Shown here: piece after piece, positions 38,954-40,235 of the stretch
How positions within the stretch are numbered: the first letter of the stretch is position 1
How the letters are laid out: each line of letters starts with the position of its first letter
Origin: Candidatus Uhrbacteria bacterium
GTDB lineage: Bacteria; Patescibacteriota; Patescibacteriia; JACQRZ01
Assembly: GCA_023246955.1 (NCBI GenBank)
Contig: JAHFHK010000005.1
Coordinates: 1 to 40,235, forward strand
DNA length: 40,235 bases
Reading direction: 5' to 3'
Translations under genes and position numbers: made by a program
The notes under the pieces: model-generated
Seen by the model: only the letters and a program-made list of their open reading frames with translations
Database searches by the model: none
Told to the model about the DNA's origin: nothing

Positions 38954-39379
38954 ATGAAATATAACGGAAAGAGAAACCGGGCGTCCGGGGTTATTATCCA
39001 CGAGAACCGCGTACTGCTTATGCATAGGATTAATAGCCACGAAGGAGGAAGAGAATATTACACTACTCTTGGTGGTGGAGTGGAGGATGATGAAGATATT
39101 ATTGAAGCCGTCGTGAGGGAGGTATATGAAGAGAGTATGGTTACTGTCAAGGTAGGGGAGCTTATTTTGGAACATGAAACTGAAGGTCAGAATCAGTACT
39201 ATTATATCTGTGACTATGTTTCAGGGGAGCCGGGTCTATGGGTCGATGGTCCAGAATATGCTAAGCATCAGACTGGCGATATCCATGAACCTGTTTGGGT
39301 TCCTTTTGCTGAAATAAAGAATATAAATCTTCTTCCGATCGAGATTAAGGATGTGCTGGTAGATCGCTTTGGATCTTAA
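38954..39379 (+). CDS. Nudix hydrolase, copy 2
   Basis: The 141-residue protein is the paralogue of the Nudix gene at 33902, with the same length, the same box (REVYEESMV, glycine replaced by methionine) and differences mostly in the variable helix and loops (VEDDEDIIEAVV for VEGTESILEAVA). ATG 38954 is chosen because the paralogue starts at the corresponding codon; the track start at 38918 overlaps the peptidase gene. It follows the M23 gene by 25 bases. Confidence 0.92.
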   Translation: MKYNGKRNRASGVIIHENRVLLMHRINSHEGGREYYTTLGGGVEDDEDIIEAVVREVYEESMVTVKVGELILEHETEGQNQYYYICDYVSGEPGLWVDGPEYAKHQTGDIHEPVWVPFAEIKNINLLPIEIKDVLVDRFGS

Positions 39380-39441
39380 TTGGGTTAAGTAGCGTGGTGT
39401 TCAATGGTAGTCTTTTTTCATCGTCAACCACCCCTTTATTA

Positions 39442-39450
39442 TGGTATAAT
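39442..39450 (+). promoter_or_regulatory. Extended -10 promoter element
   Basis: TG-G-TATAAT is a perfect extended -10 box 39 bases before ATG 39490, with no good -35. Confidence 0.5.
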
Positions 39451-39489
39451 GCATTCTACTTTTTAATTTTATATGACCCCCATAGTTTT

Positions 39490-39939
39490 ATGATTACTAT
39501 ACTTCTTCTTTCTCTTGTAGGTGCGCTCCTGGCTGCGGTTGTTGGTACTCTTTGGTATTCCAATGCCACCCCGATGGGAAAGATTCACATGCAGTACCTT
39601 GGGTTTGATGCATTATCCAAAGAGGAGCAGGCTAAGAAGATGAAAGAGGCGAAGCCGAAGATGCTGAAGATGTATGTATCACAAATAGCACTTTCGTTCC
39701 TTACAGCATTCGCAGTGGTCTTTATCGTTACTATGAGTGTAAAAAATGGCGTGTCGTTAGGGCTCGCTATCGGGTTCGTGGCTATGAACTGGCTCTGTTT
39801 CGTGGTACCTACTATTGGCTCAGGGATACTCTGGAGTAACTGCGACAGAAAGATTGTTTGGAAGAAATTCTTTTCCGATATACTCTCAAATCTCGTTACG
39901 GTGCTATTGATTGCATTGATGGCTAGCTTCTTTGTATAG
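39490..39939 (+). CDS. DUF1761-like membrane protein
   Basis: From ATG 39490 the product has 149 residues and four hydrophobic helices. The first helix is followed by GTLWYSNATPMGKIHMQYLGF, close to the W-Y-S-p..fGk pattern of DUF1761 proteins. A charged loop (SKEEQAKKMKEAKPKMLKM) lies between helices one and two. DUF1761 proteins are small membrane proteins of unknown role. The track start GTG 39394 would add 32 residues, but these lie over the extended -10 promoter, so the later ATG is preferred. Confidence 0.75.
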   Translation: MITILLLSLVGALLAAVVGTLWYSNATPMGKIHMQYLGFDALSKEEQAKKMKEAKPKMLKMYVSQIALSFLTAFAVVFIVTMSVKNGVSLGLAIGFVAMNWLCFVVPTIGSGILWSNCDRKIVWKKFFSDILSNLVTVLLIALMASFFV

Positions 39940-39996
39940 AGGGCCAAAACCTCTCGCAGATCCTAAAAAAGAAGATAATAGGCAAATCCTTATTTT

Positions 39997-40173
39997 ATGG
40001 GTCAATCAAAACTTGTTATATCAGAAACAGATACTAGGTCTCGTGAGCAGTCTCTTGTAAAAAATACCCAGAGGCATTCTTTTGATCCAAGAAAAAATAG
40101 TGGCTTCAGAAGCGTATTTCCTAATCCTGTCGCAGCCCGTAATCGTAATCGTCCCAAGACAGATTCGCGGTAG
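39997..40173 (+). CDS. Possible small basic protein, 58 residues
   Basis: This ORF is below the track cut-off. It runs from ATG 39997 to TAG 40171-40173 and would give a Ser/Arg/Asn-rich, positively charged peptide without cysteine or hydrophobic stretch. It follows the DUF1761-like gene by 57 bases. No Shine-Dalgarno sequence or clear promoter is seen. The opposite strand has a 72-residue ORF (40002-40220) that looks less protein-like over most of its length. The rest of the stretch from 39940 to the end shows nothing else. Confidence 0.3.
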   Translation: MGQSKLVISETDTRSREQSLVKNTQRHSFDPRKNSGFRSVFPNPVAARNRNRPKTDSR

Positions 40174-40235
40174 CTCTCTAGCTTTATTCGCTCCTCCTTG
40201 CTAATCTGCCCGTGGGACATACGTATACCGGAAAT

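Noticed and set aside
40002-40220. 72-residue minus-strand ORF at the right end
   Set aside because: Only the first 15 residues look protein-like, and it overlaps a plus-strand small ORF; neither is convincing.
1-40235. CRISPR array, IS element, prophage, recoded UGA
   Set aside because: No regularly spaced repeats, no transposase or phage genes were seen, and TGA ends several conserved genes at the expected place.

Overview
The window looks like a chromosomal piece of a Patescibacteria (CPR) bacterium, most likely of the Parcubacteria group. Pointers are the near absence of Shine-Dalgarno sequences in front of the conserved genes, very short leaders, a giant Ser/Thr/Gly-rich secreted protein ending in a peptidoglycan-binding domain, a VanW-type envelope protein, TrmB-type regulators and many small CPR-style hypotheticals. 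TGA works as a stop codon, so this is genetic code 11 and not the recoded Gracilibacteria/SR1 type. The lineage call is inference.

Layout. 0-5.7 kb holds envelope and redox genes: a partial TMEM175-like channel, a SIMPL protein, a VanW/G5 protein on the minus strand, a YruB-type glutaredoxin, a 50-residue cysteine-rich mini-protein absent from the ORF track, a thioredoxin reductase and two small unknowns. 5.7-10.4 kb has an FMN reductase and the class I ribonucleotide reductase pair nrdA-nrdB behind a clear sigma-70 promoter. 10.4-13.1 kb has an unknown membrane protein, a DedA protein, rmuC and tRNA-Ser(GGA). 13.3-21.3 kb encodes two surface proteins, one about 2,100 residues long and one membrane-anchored with a thrombospondin-3-like calcium motif. 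21.4-26.2 kb is a compact sufCBDSUT operon for Fe-S cluster assembly. 26.4-30.1 kb carries a peroxiredoxin and the overlapping dnaG-rpoD pair.

From 30.1 kb to the end the character changes to a mosaic accessory region, starting at tRNA-Asn(GTT). There a GIY-YIG nuclease gene sits between an interrupted copy of the tRNA 5' half and the intact tRNA. Single small genes follow, each often bounded by its own hairpin terminator: a DUF4145-like protein, a glycosyltransferase between tRNA-3'-end-like repeats, SRPBCC, a RibD/DHFR-like reductase, two nearly identical Nudix hydrolases, one intact and one broken flavin-oxidase-like gene, a TrmB regulator, a Gly-zipper lipoprotein, an M23 peptidase and several unknowns. 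Five genes at 34.4-37.9 kb have proper Shine-Dalgarno sequences, and three of them also have near-consensus promoters, unlike the rest of the window.

How the genes fit together: the glutaredoxin and thioredoxin reductase could supply electrons to the ribonucleotide reductase; the Suf operon makes Fe-S clusters; dnaG-rpoD is part of a classical macromolecular-synthesis operon; VanW, the giant protein and the TSP3 protein are probably cell-surface components. No CRISPR array, insertion sequence or phage module is visible.
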